Positions 25,509-38,440 of a DNA stretch of 50,118 nucleotides are shown here, piece by piece. The DNA is from an alpha proteobacterium SCGC AAA028-D10 (GTDB lineage Bacteria; Pseudomonadota; Alphaproteobacteria; Pelagibacterales; Pelagibacteraceae), in assembly GCA_000510845.1 (NCBI GenBank), contig KI783336.1, forward strand, positions 20,001-70,118, given 5' to 3'. Within the stretch, counting starts at the first letter, position 1. The number at the start of each line of letters is the position of its first letter. The notes beneath the pieces are model-generated. The model was not told where the DNA came from, ran no database searches, and saw only the letters and a list, made by a program, of their open reading frames with translations. Both the position numbers and the translations under genes were made by a program.

Positions 25509-26346
25509 TTTTTTTTGTAATTTTGTTTGCAATTTCTAAGAATATTTTTGAAACTTCGTGGTTTTTAAATTGATCTACAAAAGGCGTTCCTTCATCTGAG
25601 TTTTTTCTAAGATTAATATTAATTGGAATTTGCCCTAAAAGTTCAATATTAAATTTACTTGCTATATTTTTTCCACCATCTTTTCCAAATATAAAATGTT
25701 CAATACCATCATCTGATGTAAATTTTGTCATATTTTCAATAATGCCTAATATTTTAACATTAGTTCTTTTAAACATTTCAATTCCTCTTTTCACATCAAT
25801 AATTGCAATATCTTGAGGAGTTGTGACGATGATAGCGCCATCGATATCTATCTCTTGAGAAAAAGTTAAAAGAGCATCTCCAGTACCAGGAGGCATATCA
25901 ATAATTAAAAAATCAACGTTATCCCACAAAACTTTATTAACAAAAGTTTTTATAGTGCTAGCAACCATTGGACCTCTCCATATCATGGGCGTTTCTTCTG
26001 AGACCATGAATCCTATGGACATACACTGAAGGTCAAATTTTTTAATTGGAATTAAATTTACACCATCTTCACTTTTTGGCTTTTCCGAAATACCTATCAT
26101 TTTAGGAATAGAAGGACCGTAAATATCAGCGTCTAAAATACCAACGTTATATTTTAAATTCTTAAGAGCGATTGCAAGGTTAACTGCAATTGTTGATTTT
26201 CCAACACCACCTTTGCAACTAGAAACAGCAATAATTTTTTTTACTCCATTTATTTTATTTTTTTTAAATTGAGTTTTAGGAGATATTTGATCCATAAAAT
26301 TCTTACTAAGATTTGCTTCTTTTTCAGTCATTTTGGCGCATTGCAA
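25501..26346 (-). CDS. mrp: Mrp/ApbC-type P-loop ATPase lacking the CxxC motif
   Basis: A 281-residue iron-sulfur carrier-type ATPase. The deviant Walker A is [17 protein letters not shown] (about residues 42-58), with [14 protein letters not shown] (switch I) and [18 protein letters not shown] (Walker B). Family members normally follow 'IENM' with a C-P-x-C pair that holds the bridging cluster; here the text is [19 protein letters not shown], with no cysteine. The N-terminal MIP18/DUF59 domain of longer Mrp proteins is also missing. It might hold clusters differently, work with a partner, or have changed role. It is divergent from hflK. Confidence 0.9.
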   Translation of the reverse strand: MQCAKMTEKEANLSKNFMDQISPKTQFKKNKINGVKKIIAVSSCKGGVGKSTIAVNLAIALKNLKYNVGILDADIYGPSIPKMIGISEKPKSEDGVNLIPIKKFDLQCMSIGFMVSEETPMIWRGPMVASTIKTFVNKVLWDNVDFLIIDMPPGTGDALLTFSQEIDIDGAIIVTTPQDIAIIDVKRGIEMFKRTNVKILGIIENMTKFTSDDGIEHFIFGKDGGKNIASKFNIELLGQIPININLRKNSDEGTPFVDQFKNHEVSKIFLEIANKITKKIN

Positions 26347-26401
26347 TTTTCTTTTAAATAACCATTTATACCTATATTAATAAGCCAATTTTTAAAATAA
26401 T

Positions 26402-27538
26402 ATGTCATTAATTGAGACTGATAATACTAAAGATATCTTAAAAAAAGAATCTCCTTGGGGCGCTCCTAATAAGAATAACAAGCAGCCTAGCTCGAATACT
26501 CCTGATGACATGGAGGATTTAGCAAAAAAATTTCAAGACGGTTTAAAAAATATGTTTGGAGGTTCTTCAAAAACTCCAGATGTAAAAAAACCAATTACAC
26601 TTTTTATAATTGGAGCAATTGCTGTTTGGGCTTTAAGTGGATTTTATAGAGTTGATGCAGACGAACAAGGAGTTGTTTTGAGATTTGGAAAATATACTAA
26701 CATGACTCAACCAGGATTAAATTATCATCTACCGTTCCCAATTGAGTCTGTGATGACACCAAAAGTTTCTAGAGTAAATAGAATTGATGTTGGTTTTAGA
26801 TCGTCAAATGAGGGAAGCAGAGGGACAATTGGGGATATTAAAGAAGAAAGCGCAATGTTAACAGGAGATGAAAATATAGTTGATATTAATTATTCTGTTT
26901 TTTGGGTCATAAAAGATGCAAGTAAGTATTTGTTTAATATTCAAGATCCAATTGGAACAATTAAAGTTGTTGCCGAAACTGCAATGCGAGAAGTTATTGC
27001 TAGAAAAAAAATTCAAACAATTTTAACGCAAGGTAGAGCGGAAATTGAAATTGAAGTTCAAAAAATAATGCAACAAATTTTAGACTCTTATAATAGTGGA
27101 GTTGATATTACCCAAGTACAAGCACAAAAATCAGATCCACCAGCACAAGTAATTGACTCTTTTAGAGATGTTCAGGCAGCAAAAGCAGATAAAGAGCGAG
27201 CGCAAAATGAAGCTGAAGCTTATGCAAACGATGTAATTCCAAGAGCGAGAGGAGAAGCTGCTAAAATTGTTCAAGAAGCAGAAGGTTATAAAAAAGAAGT
27301 AGTTGCTCAAGCAGAAGGAGAGGCCAGTCGATTTATAGCTATATATAATGAGTATGCCAAAGCAAAAACTGTCACCCAAGAAAGAATGTATCTTGAAACT
27401 ATGGAAAAAGTTTTGTCAGGTGTTAACAAAATTATAATTGATAAGCAGTCAGGCTCAGGTGTTGTGCCTTACTTGTCTTTACCAGAATTAAAAAAGAATA
27501 CTGATGCACAGTCCAAAAAAAGTGAGGTTAAAAACTAA
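26402..27538 (+). CDS. hflK: HflK, membrane protease regulator (SPFH/band 7)
   Basis: 378 residues. A cytosolic, Gly/Asn/Pro-rich N-terminal part precedes one membrane helix (LFIIGAIAVWALSGFY, about residues 65-80). The SPFH domain follows with VDADEQGVVLRFGKYTNMTQPGLNYHLPFP, and then a long charged helix with repeated RGEAAKIVQEAEGY-type segments. HflK and HflC form the cage that surrounds and restrains the FtsH protease. hflC starts at the last base of its stop codon, so the two are coupled. Confidence 0.95.
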   Translation: MSLIETDNTKDILKKESPWGAPNKNNKQPSSNTPDDMEDLAKKFQDGLKNMFGGSSKTPDVKKPITLFIIGAIAVWALSGFYRVDADEQGVVLRFGKYTNMTQPGLNYHLPFPIESVMTPKVSRVNRIDVGFRSSNEGSRGTIGDIKEESAMLTGDENIVDINYSVFWVIKDASKYLFNIQDPIGTIKVVAETAMREVIARKKIQTILTQGRAEIEIEVQKIMQQILDSYNSGVDITQVQAQKSDPPAQVIDSFRDVQAAKADKERAQNEAEAYANDVIPRARGEAAKIVQEAEGYKKEVVAQAEGEASRFIAIYNEYAKAKTVTQERMYLETMEKVLSGVNKIIIDKQSGSGVVPYLSLPELKKNTDAQSKKSEVKN

Positions 27539-28425
27539 TGTCTGAAAAAATATTAAAAATTTCAATTTTTGTAGCTGTGCTAACTGGTTTACTAATTTAT
27601 TCAACATTCTTTATTGTAAAAGAAACTCATCAGGCAATTGTTTTACAATTAGGAGAACCAAAAAAAGTTTATAAAGATGCGGGCTTATATTTTAAAATTC
27701 CTTTAATTCAAAATGTTCATTTCCTTGATAAAAGAGTAATAGATATAGATGCTCCAGCGGAAGAGGTTATAGCCTTAGATCAAAAAAGAATAATTGTTGA
27801 TGCTTATGCAAAATTTATAATTAATGACCCATTAAAATTTTATATCTCGGTAGGAAATGAGAGAATTGCTCAATCAAGACTAGCATCAATTATTAACGCT
27901 AAAATAAGAGGTGTTTTAGGTAAGGAAAATCTAGTTAATTTGATTTCAACCAATAGAAACAAACTTATGAGTCAAATTACTAAAGATGTAGCTGAAGAGG
28001 CTAAAGACTTTGGTATTGATGTTATTGATGTGCGTATTAAAAGAGCAGATCTACCATCTGCCAATAGTGAGGCAATTTTTAAGAGAATGCAAACTGAGCG
28101 AACCCGAGAAGCAAAAGAGTTTAGAGCGCAGGGCTTTGAGGTTGGGCAAACGATTAAATCCATAGCTGATAAAGAAGTTGCTATTATATTAGCTGACGCA
28201 AGAAAAACCGCTCAAATTACAAGAGGAGAAGGGGATGGTCTTAGAAACAAAATATTTGCAGAAGCATTCGGACGAGACCCGGAATTTTTTAGTTTTTATA
28301 GAGCAATGCAGTCTTATGAAAAATCTTTGATTAGTGGCAGCGAAACATCTTTAGTCCTGTCGCCCGATAGCGAGTTTTTTAGATATTTTGGCGAGTCTGG
28401 CCTTAAAAAAGTTTTAAAAAAATAA
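27538..28425 (+). CDS. hflC: HflC, membrane protease regulator (SPFH/band 7)
   Basis: 295 residues with one N-terminal membrane helix (about 5-25), the SPFH start KETHQAIVLQLGEPKKVYKDAGLYFKIPL, the DVRIKRADLPSANSEAIFKRMQTERTREAKEFRAQG segment that is nearly diagnostic of HflC, and a C-terminal domain with DPEFFSFYRAMQSYEKSL. Partner of HflK in the FtsH-restraining complex. Confidence 0.96.
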   Translation: MSEKILKISIFVAVLTGLLIYSTFFIVKETHQAIVLQLGEPKKVYKDAGLYFKIPLIQNVHFLDKRVIDIDAPAEEVIALDQKRIIVDAYAKFIINDPLKFYISVGNERIAQSRLASIINAKIRGVLGKENLVNLISTNRNKLMSQITKDVAEEAKDFGIDVIDVRIKRADLPSANSEAIFKRMQTERTREAKEFRAQGFEVGQTIKSIADKEVAIILADARKTAQITRGEGDGLRNKIFAEAFGRDPEFFSFYRAMQSYEKSLISGSETSLVLSPDSEFFRYFGESGLKKVLKK

Positions 28426-28429
28426 CTTA

Positions 28430-28621
28430 ATGCTTGAGATTTTAACAGCAGTTGGTTTGTTGCTGTTTATTGAAGGTCTTCTCTATGCATTATTTCCAAG
28501 TGGCATGAAGAGTATGCTAAATTCTATGAAAGATTTATCAGAACAAAAATTAAGAGTTGGAGGACTTATTTTTGCTATTATAGGCTTTATAATAATAGCT
28601 TATGTAAAAAAATTTCAATGA
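28430..28621 (+). CDS. DUF2065 small membrane protein
   Basis: Sixty-three residues with two membrane helices (AVGLLLFIEGLLYALFP and LIFAIIGFIIIAYV) joined by a polar loop ending in LRVGG. This is the layout of the DUF2065 family, which often accompanies hflKC in proteobacteria. Function unknown; the operon suggests envelope proteostasis. It overlaps degP by 4 bases. Confidence 0.8.
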   Translation: MLEILTAVGLLLFIEGLLYALFPSGMKSMLNSMKDLSEQKLRVGGLIFAIIGFIIIAYVKKFQ

Positions 28622-30045
28622 AAAATTTTAAAAAATTTTTATTAATTATATTTTGCAATGTTTTATTAATTACAAATTTAAATTCAAAAGAAGTACCAGA
28701 TTCATTTGCAGATTTAGTTGAAAAATTAATACCATCTGTTGTAAACATTTCTGCAACACGAGTTATAGAAACAAGATCTCAAAATCCATTTCCATTTCAA
28801 TTTCCCCCAGGACATCCATTTGAAGATTTATTTAAAGATTTTGATAGAAGCGGAAGTCCACAAAAAAGAAAATCACAGGCTCTGGGCTCAGGTTTTATAA
28901 TTGATAAAGCGGGCATTATAATTACTAATAATCATGTCATACAAAGCGCTGAGGGAATCTTCGTAAAGTTAACAAATGGAAAAGAATATGAAGCAAAAGT
29001 TTTAGGAACAGATCCAACGAGTGATATTGCTGTCATTAAAATAACAACTAAAGATAATTTAAAAGCAGTATCGTTTGGAGATTCTGATAGGGCAAGAGTT
29101 GGGGATTGGGTAGTTGCAATCGGAAACCCTTTTGGATTAGGCGGAACAGTGACTGCTGGAATTATTTCGGCGCGAAATAGAGATATAAGTCTTGGCAGAT
29201 ATGATGATTTTATTCAAACAGATGCTGCTATAAATGTTGGAAATTCAGGGGGGCCTTTATTTAATTTAAAAGGAGAGGTTGTTGGAATAAATAGTGCAAT
29301 TTTGTCTAACTCAGGCGGATCAGTCGGAATAGGCTTTGCCATCCCATCTAATCTTGCAAAAAATGTAATTGATCAAATAATTAATACTGGAGAAATTAAG
29401 AGGGGATATATTGGAGTCAGAATACAGGAGGTTACAAAAGAGATAGCAGACAGTCTTGGACTAAAAAATCCTGAAGGGGCTTTAATTTCTAGCGCTGCTA
29501 CTGAGGGGCCTGCAAATAAAGCAGGCATTCAAGCAGGAGACGTAATACTTGAGTTTAATAATATTAAAGTTGAAAACTACAGAAGACTTCAAAAAATTGT
29601 AGCAGAGACACCAATTGGAAAAAATGTTGATGTCAAAATATGGAGAAATAAACAAATAATTATAAAAAATATAAAAGTTGCAAGACTTGAAGAAACAGTT
29701 GAAGGCAGAAGAGAAAACAATAAGCAAGTAATGCCAACTTCGGCATTTATTAAAGAACTTGGTATTAAAATTAGAAATATTACTAGCGAAGACATTGAAA
29801 AAAGACCGATTCTAAAAGATAAAAAAGGTGTTTTCATTTTAGAAATAAAAGGGGATGGACCACTTGCATTACTACCTATTCAAGAGGGTGAAGTGATTAC
29901 TGCAGTTGGTAATGCTCCTGTTGTAGATATAAAAAATTTTGAAGATCAGTTTAAAAAGGAAATTAGGAAAAATACAAATTCTATTTTATTGACAATTTTT
30001 GATAGCAATAATCAAAGTAAATTTATTGGTGTAAAAATTAAATAA
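28618..30045 (+). CDS. degP: DegP/HtrA-type periplasmic serine protease (Do)
   Basis: A 475-residue secreted protease-chaperone that removes misfolded envelope proteins. A signal peptide (KFLLIIFCNVLLITNLNS) precedes the trypsin-like domain with the triad in ITNNHVI (His, about residue 107), TSDIAVIKI (Asp, about 137) and GNSGGPLF (Ser, about 212). Two PDZ domains follow, the first at GYIGVRIQEVTKEIA, the second near the C-terminus and more divergent. The link to hflKC and DUF2065 groups the membrane and periplasmic quality-control genes. Confidence 0.95.
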   Translation: MKNFKKFLLIIFCNVLLITNLNSKEVPDSFADLVEKLIPSVVNISATRVIETRSQNPFPFQFPPGHPFEDLFKDFDRSGSPQKRKSQALGSGFIIDKAGIIITNNHVIQSAEGIFVKLTNGKEYEAKVLGTDPTSDIAVIKITTKDNLKAVSFGDSDRARVGDWVVAIGNPFGLGGTVTAGIISARNRDISLGRYDDFIQTDAAINVGNSGGPLFNLKGEVVGINSAILSNSGGSVGIGFAIPSNLAKNVIDQIINTGEIKRGYIGVRIQEVTKEIADSLGLKNPEGALISSAATEGPANKAGIQAGDVILEFNNIKVENYRRLQKIVAETPIGKNVDVKIWRNKQIIIKNIKVARLEETVEGRRENNKQVMPTSAFIKELGIKIRNITSEDIEKRPILKDKKGVFILEIKGDGPLALLPIQEGEVITAVGNAPVVDIKNFEDQFKKEIRKNTNSILLTIFDSNNQSKFIGVKIK

Positions 30046-30054
30046 TTTTTACCA

Positions 30055-30969
30055 ATGCAAAAAATTATTCTTATCGCAGGGCCTACTGGTTCTGGTAAAT
30101 CTGAAATTGCCATAAGACTTGCTAAAAAAATAAATGGCGAAATTATTAATGCTGATAGCATGCAAGTTTATAAAGAAATAAAAATTCTATCAGCTAGACC
30201 AGAAAAAATTTATAATATTACACATTATCTTTACGGTAATATTTCTGTAAAACAAAATTTTTCAGCTGGTGAATGGCTAAAAAAAGTTAAATTAAATTTA
30301 AATAAAATCTTAAATAAAAAAAAAATACCGGTTTTTGTTGGCGGAACAGGTTTATATTTTAAATTATTAACAGAGGGTATTTCTGATATTCCAAAAATTC
30401 CAGATTCTATAAGAGCAAAAACAAGAAGATTAAACAAGAAATTAGGAAATGATAAATTTTACAATTTGCTTATAAAATTAGATCCTTTAGTTGAGAATAA
30501 TATAAAGCAAAATGATACACACAGGCTAATTAGAGCGTATGAAGTTATAGTTTTTACAAAAAAATCTTTAATTGAGTGGCAAAAAACTAATAAAAATGAC
30601 TTTAGTAATTATCGATTTATAAAAATATATATTAACCCTGAAAATAATTTTTTACATAAGTTGCTTAGATTACGTCTTAAAAAAATGTTCGAACTTAATG
30701 CAGTCGATGAAGTTAAAAAGTTTTATAAACTAAAAGTAGATAAAACTTTACCGGCTAATAAAATTTTAGGATTAGAGGAGATTAAAAAATATCTGGATAA
30801 AAAAATTTCTATCGAGAAAGCTTTTGAAGAAACTTTTATAAGAACAAGAAGATATGTAAAAAGACAAAGAACCTGGTTTAGAGGGCATATGAAAGACTGG
30901 ATTAGTATTTTTCACCCTAATTTTGATATTTTAACAAAAAAAATTGTAAAATTAGCTACTTCATCTTGA
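30055..30969 (+). CDS. miaA: tRNA dimethylallyltransferase
   Basis: Adds a dimethylallyl group to A37 of tRNAs reading codons that begin with U. The 304-residue protein has the P-loop GPTGSGKSEIA (residues 8-18), the NADSMQVYKE segment, VGGTGLYFKLL and QNDTHRLIRAYEV, and ends with the tRNA-binding RTRRYVKRQRTWFRG. Full length. It starts 9 bases after degP. Confidence 0.97.
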   Translation: MQKIILIAGPTGSGKSEIAIRLAKKINGEIINADSMQVYKEIKILSARPEKIYNITHYLYGNISVKQNFSAGEWLKKVKLNLNKILNKKKIPVFVGGTGLYFKLLTEGISDIPKIPDSIRAKTRRLNKKLGNDKFYNLLIKLDPLVENNIKQNDTHRLIRAYEVIVFTKKSLIEWQKTNKNDFSNYRFIKIYINPENNFLHKLLRLRLKKMFELNAVDEVKKFYKLKVDKTLPANKILGLEEIKKYLDKKISIEKAFEETFIRTRRYVKRQRTWFRGHMKDWISIFHPNFDILTKKIVKLATSS

Positions 30970-30994
30970 CCGTTAAATTAACTAGTTTAGATTG

Positions 30995-31010
30995 ATTTTC
31001 TCGAGAAAAT
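30995..31010. promoter_or_regulatory. Perfect 16-bp palindrome just before the ilvB start
   Basis: ATTTTCTCGAGAAAAT, ending 2 bases before the ATG at 31013. It could be an operator or, in the mRNA, an 8-bp stem whose right arm covers the ribosome binding region (GAGAAAAT). It is the strongest perfect palindrome I noticed near a start codon in the window. Function inferred only. Confidence 0.45.
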
Positions 31011-31012
31011 TT

Positions 31013-32772
31013 ATGTCACAAATAACTGGAGCAGAAATCGTATTCAAAGCTTTTGCCGATCATGGCGTTGAATATATTTTTGGATATCCTGGAGGGGCTA
31101 TCCTTCCTTTGTATGACGAATTAAGAAATCATAAAAAAATTAAACACATTCTTGTTAGACACGAACAAGGAGCAGGACATGCAGCAGAAGGTTATGCAAG
31201 ATCATCAGGAAAACCAGGAGTTGTTTTAGTTACTTCAGGTCCGGGAGCAACAAATATGGTAACAGCGTTAACAGATGCCTACATGGACTCAATCCCTTTA
31301 GTTTGTGTTACCGGTCAAGTACCAACTCATCTAATAGGAACAGACGCTTTTCAAGAATGTGACACGACAGGTATTACAAGACCGTGCACAAAGCATAATT
31401 GGTTAGTAAAAAATATAAAAGATCTTCCAATTATCATGCATAAAGCATTTCACATCGCAACTAGCGGTCGACCAGGACCAGTTCTTGTTGATATTCCAAA
31501 AGATATTCAATTTCAGAAAACAGAATATGTAAAAAAGGAAGATGTAATACAAAAAATTAATAAGGTTGTAACTGAAGTTGAAACTTCAGAATTAGATAAG
31601 ATTGTTGATTTAATTTATAAATCAAAAAAACCAATTATTTATTCTGGAGGTGGAGTTGTAAATTCTGGAGATAAAGCTTCAGCGCTCCTTCAAGATTTAG
31701 TTCGTATGACCGGTTTTCCTATTACCTCAACATTACAAGGACTAGGAGCTTTTCCAGGAGACGATCATCAATTTCTTGGAATGTTAGGGATGCACGGAAC
31801 ATATGAAGCAAACAATGCCATGCATGATTGTGATTTGATGATAAATATTGGAGCCCGTTTTGATGATCGTATCACAGGAAAAATAGATAAATTTTCACCG
31901 GAATCTAAAAAAATTCATATTGATATTGATCCATCATCTATAAATAAAATTATAAAAGTTGATCATGCAGTTGTTGGGGATGTTGAAAATGTTTTAAATA
32001 AACTAATTGCAGTTTTTAAGAAAAAATATCCCAATTTTAAAAATTCTAATAAAGAAAATATTAGTGAATGGTGGAAGCAAATTAATAAATGGAGAGAAAA
32101 AAAATGTTTGTCATTTGTTCAAGGAAAGAAAACTATTAAACCGCAATATGCAATTGAGAGATTATATGAGCTAACAAAAGATCAAGATACTTTTATTACA
32201 ACTGAAGTTGGTCAACATCAAATGTGGGCAGCTCAATATTATAAATTTAATAAACCAAAAAGATGGATGACTTCAGGTGGTCTTGGAACAATGGGCTTTG
32301 GTCTACCAGCTGCAATTGGAGTTCAATTAGCAAATCCTGGAAAGTTAGTTGTTGATGTTGCTGGTGAAGCTTCGATATTGATGAATATTCAAGAATTGTC
32401 TACTGCAGTTCAATATAGACTTCCTGTTAAAATATTTATTATAAACAATCAGTACATGGGAATGGTTAGACAGTGGCAAGAATTACTTCATGAAAAAAAT
32501 TATGCAGAAAGCTATACAGAGGCATTACCAGATTTTGTTAAACTAGCAGAAGCTTATGGTGCCGTAGGAATTAGAGCATCAACTCCTGATGAGTTAGACT
32601 CAAAGATTAAACAAATGATTAAATCAGACAAACCAGTGCTTTTTGATTGTGTTGTAGACAGAGTTGAAAATTGTTTTCCGATGATACCCTCAGGAAAAGG
32701 ACATAATGAAATGATTTTAAGTCCACAAGATGAAAAAGAAACTAAAATTTCAAAAGAAGGAAAAACCTTGGT

Positions 32773-32776
<4 letters not shown>
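31013..32776 (+). CDS. ilvB: Acetolactate synthase, large subunit
   Basis: Thiamine-diphosphate enzyme of the branched-chain amino acid pathway. I take the ATG at 31013 (587 residues, MSQITGAEIVFKAF) and not a TTG at 30992 that falls upstream of the palindrome. The catalytic glutamate lies in VRHEQGAGHAAEGYARSSGK (about residues 45-64), the FAD-type middle domain spans about 190-330, and the ThDP motif is GEASILMNIQELSTAVQYRLPVKIFIINNQYMG. ilvH follows with a 4-base overlap and ilvC after that, so one transcript makes the first two steps. Confidence 0.96.
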
Positions 32777-34355
<1,579 letters not shown>

Positions 34356-34461
34356 GATTGTTTAATAAAATTAAGCTTTCTTAATAGTTTAAAAATCGAC
34401 TAAATATTGAAAAACATTTATCTGTAGATTTTTAATTTTAGCTAAATTAAGTTTAGAAAAT

Positions 34462-36021
34462 ATGGCAAAAAGTAATAATCAAATCATCATTTTTGACACC
34501 ACATTAAGAGATGGAGAGCAGTCACCAGGAGCCTCAATGAGTCTTGAAGAAAAGATTCAAATTGCACGAGCATTCGAGGATTTAGGAGTAGATGTTATGG
34601 AAGCTGGATTTCCAGCTGCTTCTAACGGTGATTTTGAAGCCGTATCAGAAATCGCAAAAATTTTAAAAAAAACCATTCCTTGCGGATTAGCAAGAGCAGT
34701 TAAAGCGGATATTGAAAGATGCAAAGACGCATTAAAACACGCAAAACGTTTTAGAATTCATACATTTCTTTCAACATCTGCTTTACATATGAAGCACAAA
34801 TTAAAAAAAACTCCAAAAGAAGTTTTAGAATTAATTAAAGATAGCGTTTCTTTAGCCAGAAGATTTACAGATGATGTTGAATGGTCGCCAGAAGATGGCA
34901 CTAGAACTACACCAGATTTTTTATGCAAAACTGTGGAACTCGCAATCAAATGCGGAGCTAGAACAATTAATATTCCAGACACTGTTGGTTATACGATTCC
35001 AGATGAATATTATAAAACAATTAAATTATTATTTGATAAAGTTCCAAATATAGACAAGGCAATTGTTTCAACTCATTGTCATAATGATCTTGGACTTGCA
35101 GTTGCAAATTCTTTAGCCGGAGTAAAAGCCGGAGCGAGACAAATTGAATGCACTATTAATGGTATTGGTGAAAGAGCAGGAAATGCTGCTTTAGAAGAGA
35201 TTGTAATGGCAATGAAAACACGAAGTGATTTGATGCCTTATAAAACAAATATTAATACTAAAAGAATTAGTAGTTGCTCAAAATTAGTTGCAAATGTAAC
35301 TGGCTTTCCAGTTCAATTCAATAAAGCAATTGTTGGAAAAAATGCTTTTGCGCATGAGTCAGGAATTCATCAAGATGGGATGTTAAAAAATAAAAAAACT
35401 TATGAAATTATGACTCCAGAAAGCGTTGGAGTTACAAAATCTTCTTTAGTTATGGGAAAACATTCTGGAAGAAATGCATTCAAAGATAAAGCCTCCGAAT
35501 TAGGCTACCCAGATTTAACGGATGAATTAATAAATAATGCTTTTACAAAATTTAAAGATTTAGCTGATAAGAAAAAACATGTTTTTGATGAAGATATTAT
35601 TGCATTAATTGATGATGATTTAATGAAACATAATAATGCCATTAGTTTATCCTCATTAGAAGTTATTGCTGGAACTAAAGGACCACAAAAAGCAAAAATT
35701 GAACTTATGATTTATGATGATATTAAAAAAGCAGAGTCAGAAGGAGATGGACCTGTGGATGCGATATTTAAAGCAATAAAAAAAATCTACCCTCATAATG
35801 TTAATCTTCAGCTTTACCAAGTGCAAGCAGTGACAGAAGGAACTGATGCGCAGGCGACAGTTAGTGTAAGAATTGAAGAAAAAGGTAAGATTTCAGTAGG
35901 TCAGGCTGCAGACACGGATACTCTTGTTGCTTCGGCAAAAGCGTATATAAATGCACTAAATAAATTAATTATTAAGAGAAAAAGAACTGCGCCAAGCCCA
36001 GACTTGAGTGCCTCTGCTTAA
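34462..36021 (+). CDS. leuA: 2-Isopropylmalate synthase
   Basis: Commits 2-ketoisovalerate to leucine. The 519-residue protein opens the TIM barrel with IIFDTTLRDGEQSPGASM (residues 8-25, metal-binding Asp and catalytic Arg), then STHCHNDLGLAVANSLAG with the H-x-H pair, and GIGERAGNAALEEIVMAM. The C-terminal regulatory domain (about 390-510) ends ADTDTLVASAKAYINALNKL, the leucine-feedback part. It follows ilvBHC, so this block covers most of branched-chain synthesis; leuCD and ilvD lie elsewhere. Confidence 0.97.
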   Translation: MAKSNNQIIIFDTTLRDGEQSPGASMSLEEKIQIARAFEDLGVDVMEAGFPAASNGDFEAVSEIAKILKKTIPCGLARAVKADIERCKDALKHAKRFRIHTFLSTSALHMKHKLKKTPKEVLELIKDSVSLARRFTDDVEWSPEDGTRTTPDFLCKTVELAIKCGARTINIPDTVGYTIPDEYYKTIKLLFDKVPNIDKAIVSTHCHNDLGLAVANSLAGVKAGARQIECTINGIGERAGNAALEEIVMAMKTRSDLMPYKTNINTKRISSCSKLVANVTGFPVQFNKAIVGKNAFAHESGIHQDGMLKNKKTYEIMTPESVGVTKSSLVMGKHSGRNAFKDKASELGYPDLTDELINNAFTKFKDLADKKKHVFDEDIIALIDDDLMKHNNAISLSSLEVIAGTKGPQKAKIELMIYDDIKKAESEGDGPVDAIFKAIKKIYPHNVNLQLYQVQAVTEGTDAQATVSVRIEEKGKISVGQAADTDTLVASAKAYINALNKLIIKRKRTAPSPDLSASA

Positions 36022-37068
<1,047 letters not shown>

Positions 37069-37087
37069 AAAGTTATATTAATCTAAT

Positions 37088-37948
37088 ATGAGTCAAAATC
37101 GGCTTGCAAGAAGCACAACTCCAGGCGTTTCCGCACTTCAAAAAACTATCAGCAAAAAATTTCTTCTTCCTACTTATATTATAATTTCTTTTTTATTCTT
37201 ACTTTCAGAAAAAAGTGATTTTAAGGCTATAAGATTTTTAAAAGCATTAATTAATGATGGAATTACTTATAGTATTTATGTAGTTAATGCTCCAGTTAAG
37301 TTTGTGTCTAACCTTGGCAGTTCAGCCAGACAATACTTTAATTTTAATATTATTTTAGAGAATAAAAAACTCAAAGATGAAGTCGAACAATTAAATGCAG
37401 AAAAAAGAGAATTGCAATTTTTCAAAAATGAAAATGACAATTTAAAAAGAGTTTTAGGAATTAAGAATAGAGATGACTACGTATCTGTTTATACAAAAAT
37501 AATTCATGAAGATACAAATGAATTTGCTAAAAATTTAATTTTAACAATTGGATCTAATGAGGGCGTTCAATTAGGACAGGCGATTGTACGAAATAATGTT
37601 TATCTTGGAAAAATTTCAGAAGTCAATTTGTTCAGCTCAAAGGCTATGGTGATCACAGATCTTAACAGTAGAGTTCCTGTGGTTATTCCGTCAAGAGGAG
37701 TTAATGCTATTTTAAAAGGCAATGGTCTTGGAGGAGCGCAATTACTTTTTCTTCCACAAAATGCTGTTTTTGAAAATAATGATCAAATCTATACCTCTGG
37801 TTCAGATGGGATTATTAAGGAAGGTCTATATGTTGGAAAAATAGTTACCGATAATAAAAAAGATATTAAAAAAAGAAAATATTCAGTTGATCTTGGTTTT
37901 AAGGAGCATCAATTGAATTATGTTTCAGTTTTGAAGGTTAAAAAATAA
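37088..37948 (+). CDS. mreC: Rod-shape protein MreC
   Basis: 286 residues: one membrane helix (FLLPTYIIISFLFLL, about 26-40), a coiled-coil segment with ENKKLKDEVEQLNAEKREL (about 97-115), then the beta-barrel MreC domain with SRVPVVIPSRGVNAILKG and ENNDQIYTSGSDGIIKEGLYVGKI. It links MreB to PBP2 in the periplasm. mreD begins at the last base of its stop codon. Confidence 0.95.
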   Translation: MSQNRLARSTTPGVSALQKTISKKFLLPTYIIISFLFLLSEKSDFKAIRFLKALINDGITYSIYVVNAPVKFVSNLGSSARQYFNFNIILENKKLKDEVEQLNAEKRELQFFKNENDNLKRVLGIKNRDDYVSVYTKIIHEDTNEFAKNLILTIGSNEGVQLGQAIVRNNVYLGKISEVNLFSSKAMVITDLNSRVPVVIPSRGVNAILKGNGLGGAQLLFLPQNAVFENNDQIYTSGSDGIIKEGLYVGKIVTDNKKDIKKRKYSVDLGFKEHQLNYVSVLKVKK

Positions 37949-38433
37949 TGAACTCTTATATAGAAAAAATTAAATTTTATTCAGCGCATATTATTTTTAC
38001 GCTTATTTGTATTAATGATAGTATTTTTATAAATACTTGGATTGCGCCAGGGCCAATTATAAATATTAAATATATATTGGTTTTTTACTTTTCTTTTTTT
38101 GATAAAGGGCGTTTTTCAATTACTTTTCTATTTTTTATAGGATTAATTTTTGACTCACTACAAGGAATGCCTTTTGGAATGACACCAATTTGTTTTATTC
38201 TTTTAAGCAAGTTAGCTTCATATTTAAAGCAAAGAAGAACTCAGGCAAATTTTCAAAATGAATTCATAGCTTTTGCTATATCATTATTGGTCACACAAAT
38301 TATATCGGTTATTATCATAAGTTATTTTTCTCAGGCACCTTTTGAATATTTATTATTAGCCATTAATATAATCGTAAGTCTTATTTTTTACCCAGTTATA
38401 AGAACTTTTCTTAAAGTATTTTATTATTATTAA
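37948..38433 (+). CDS. mreD: Rod-shape protein MreD
   Basis: 161 residues with about five membrane helices. FLFFIGLIFDSLQGMPFGMTPICFIL is the D-x-x-x-G-x-P-x-G signature of MreD. It completes mreBCD; the COQ9-like gene begins 7 bases later. Confidence 0.92.
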   Translation: MNSYIEKIKFYSAHIIFTLICINDSIFINTWIAPGPIINIKYILVFYFSFFDKGRFSITFLFFIGLIFDSLQGMPFGMTPICFILLSKLASYLKQRRTQANFQNEFIAFAISLLVTQIISVIIISYFSQAPFEYLLLAINIIVSLIFYPVIRTFLKVFYYY

Positions 38434-38440
38434 ATCTTTA

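Noticed and set aside
30992..31012. TTG start for ilvB
   Set aside because: The added residues run through the palindrome and are not part of the family; ATG at 31013 gives the normal start.
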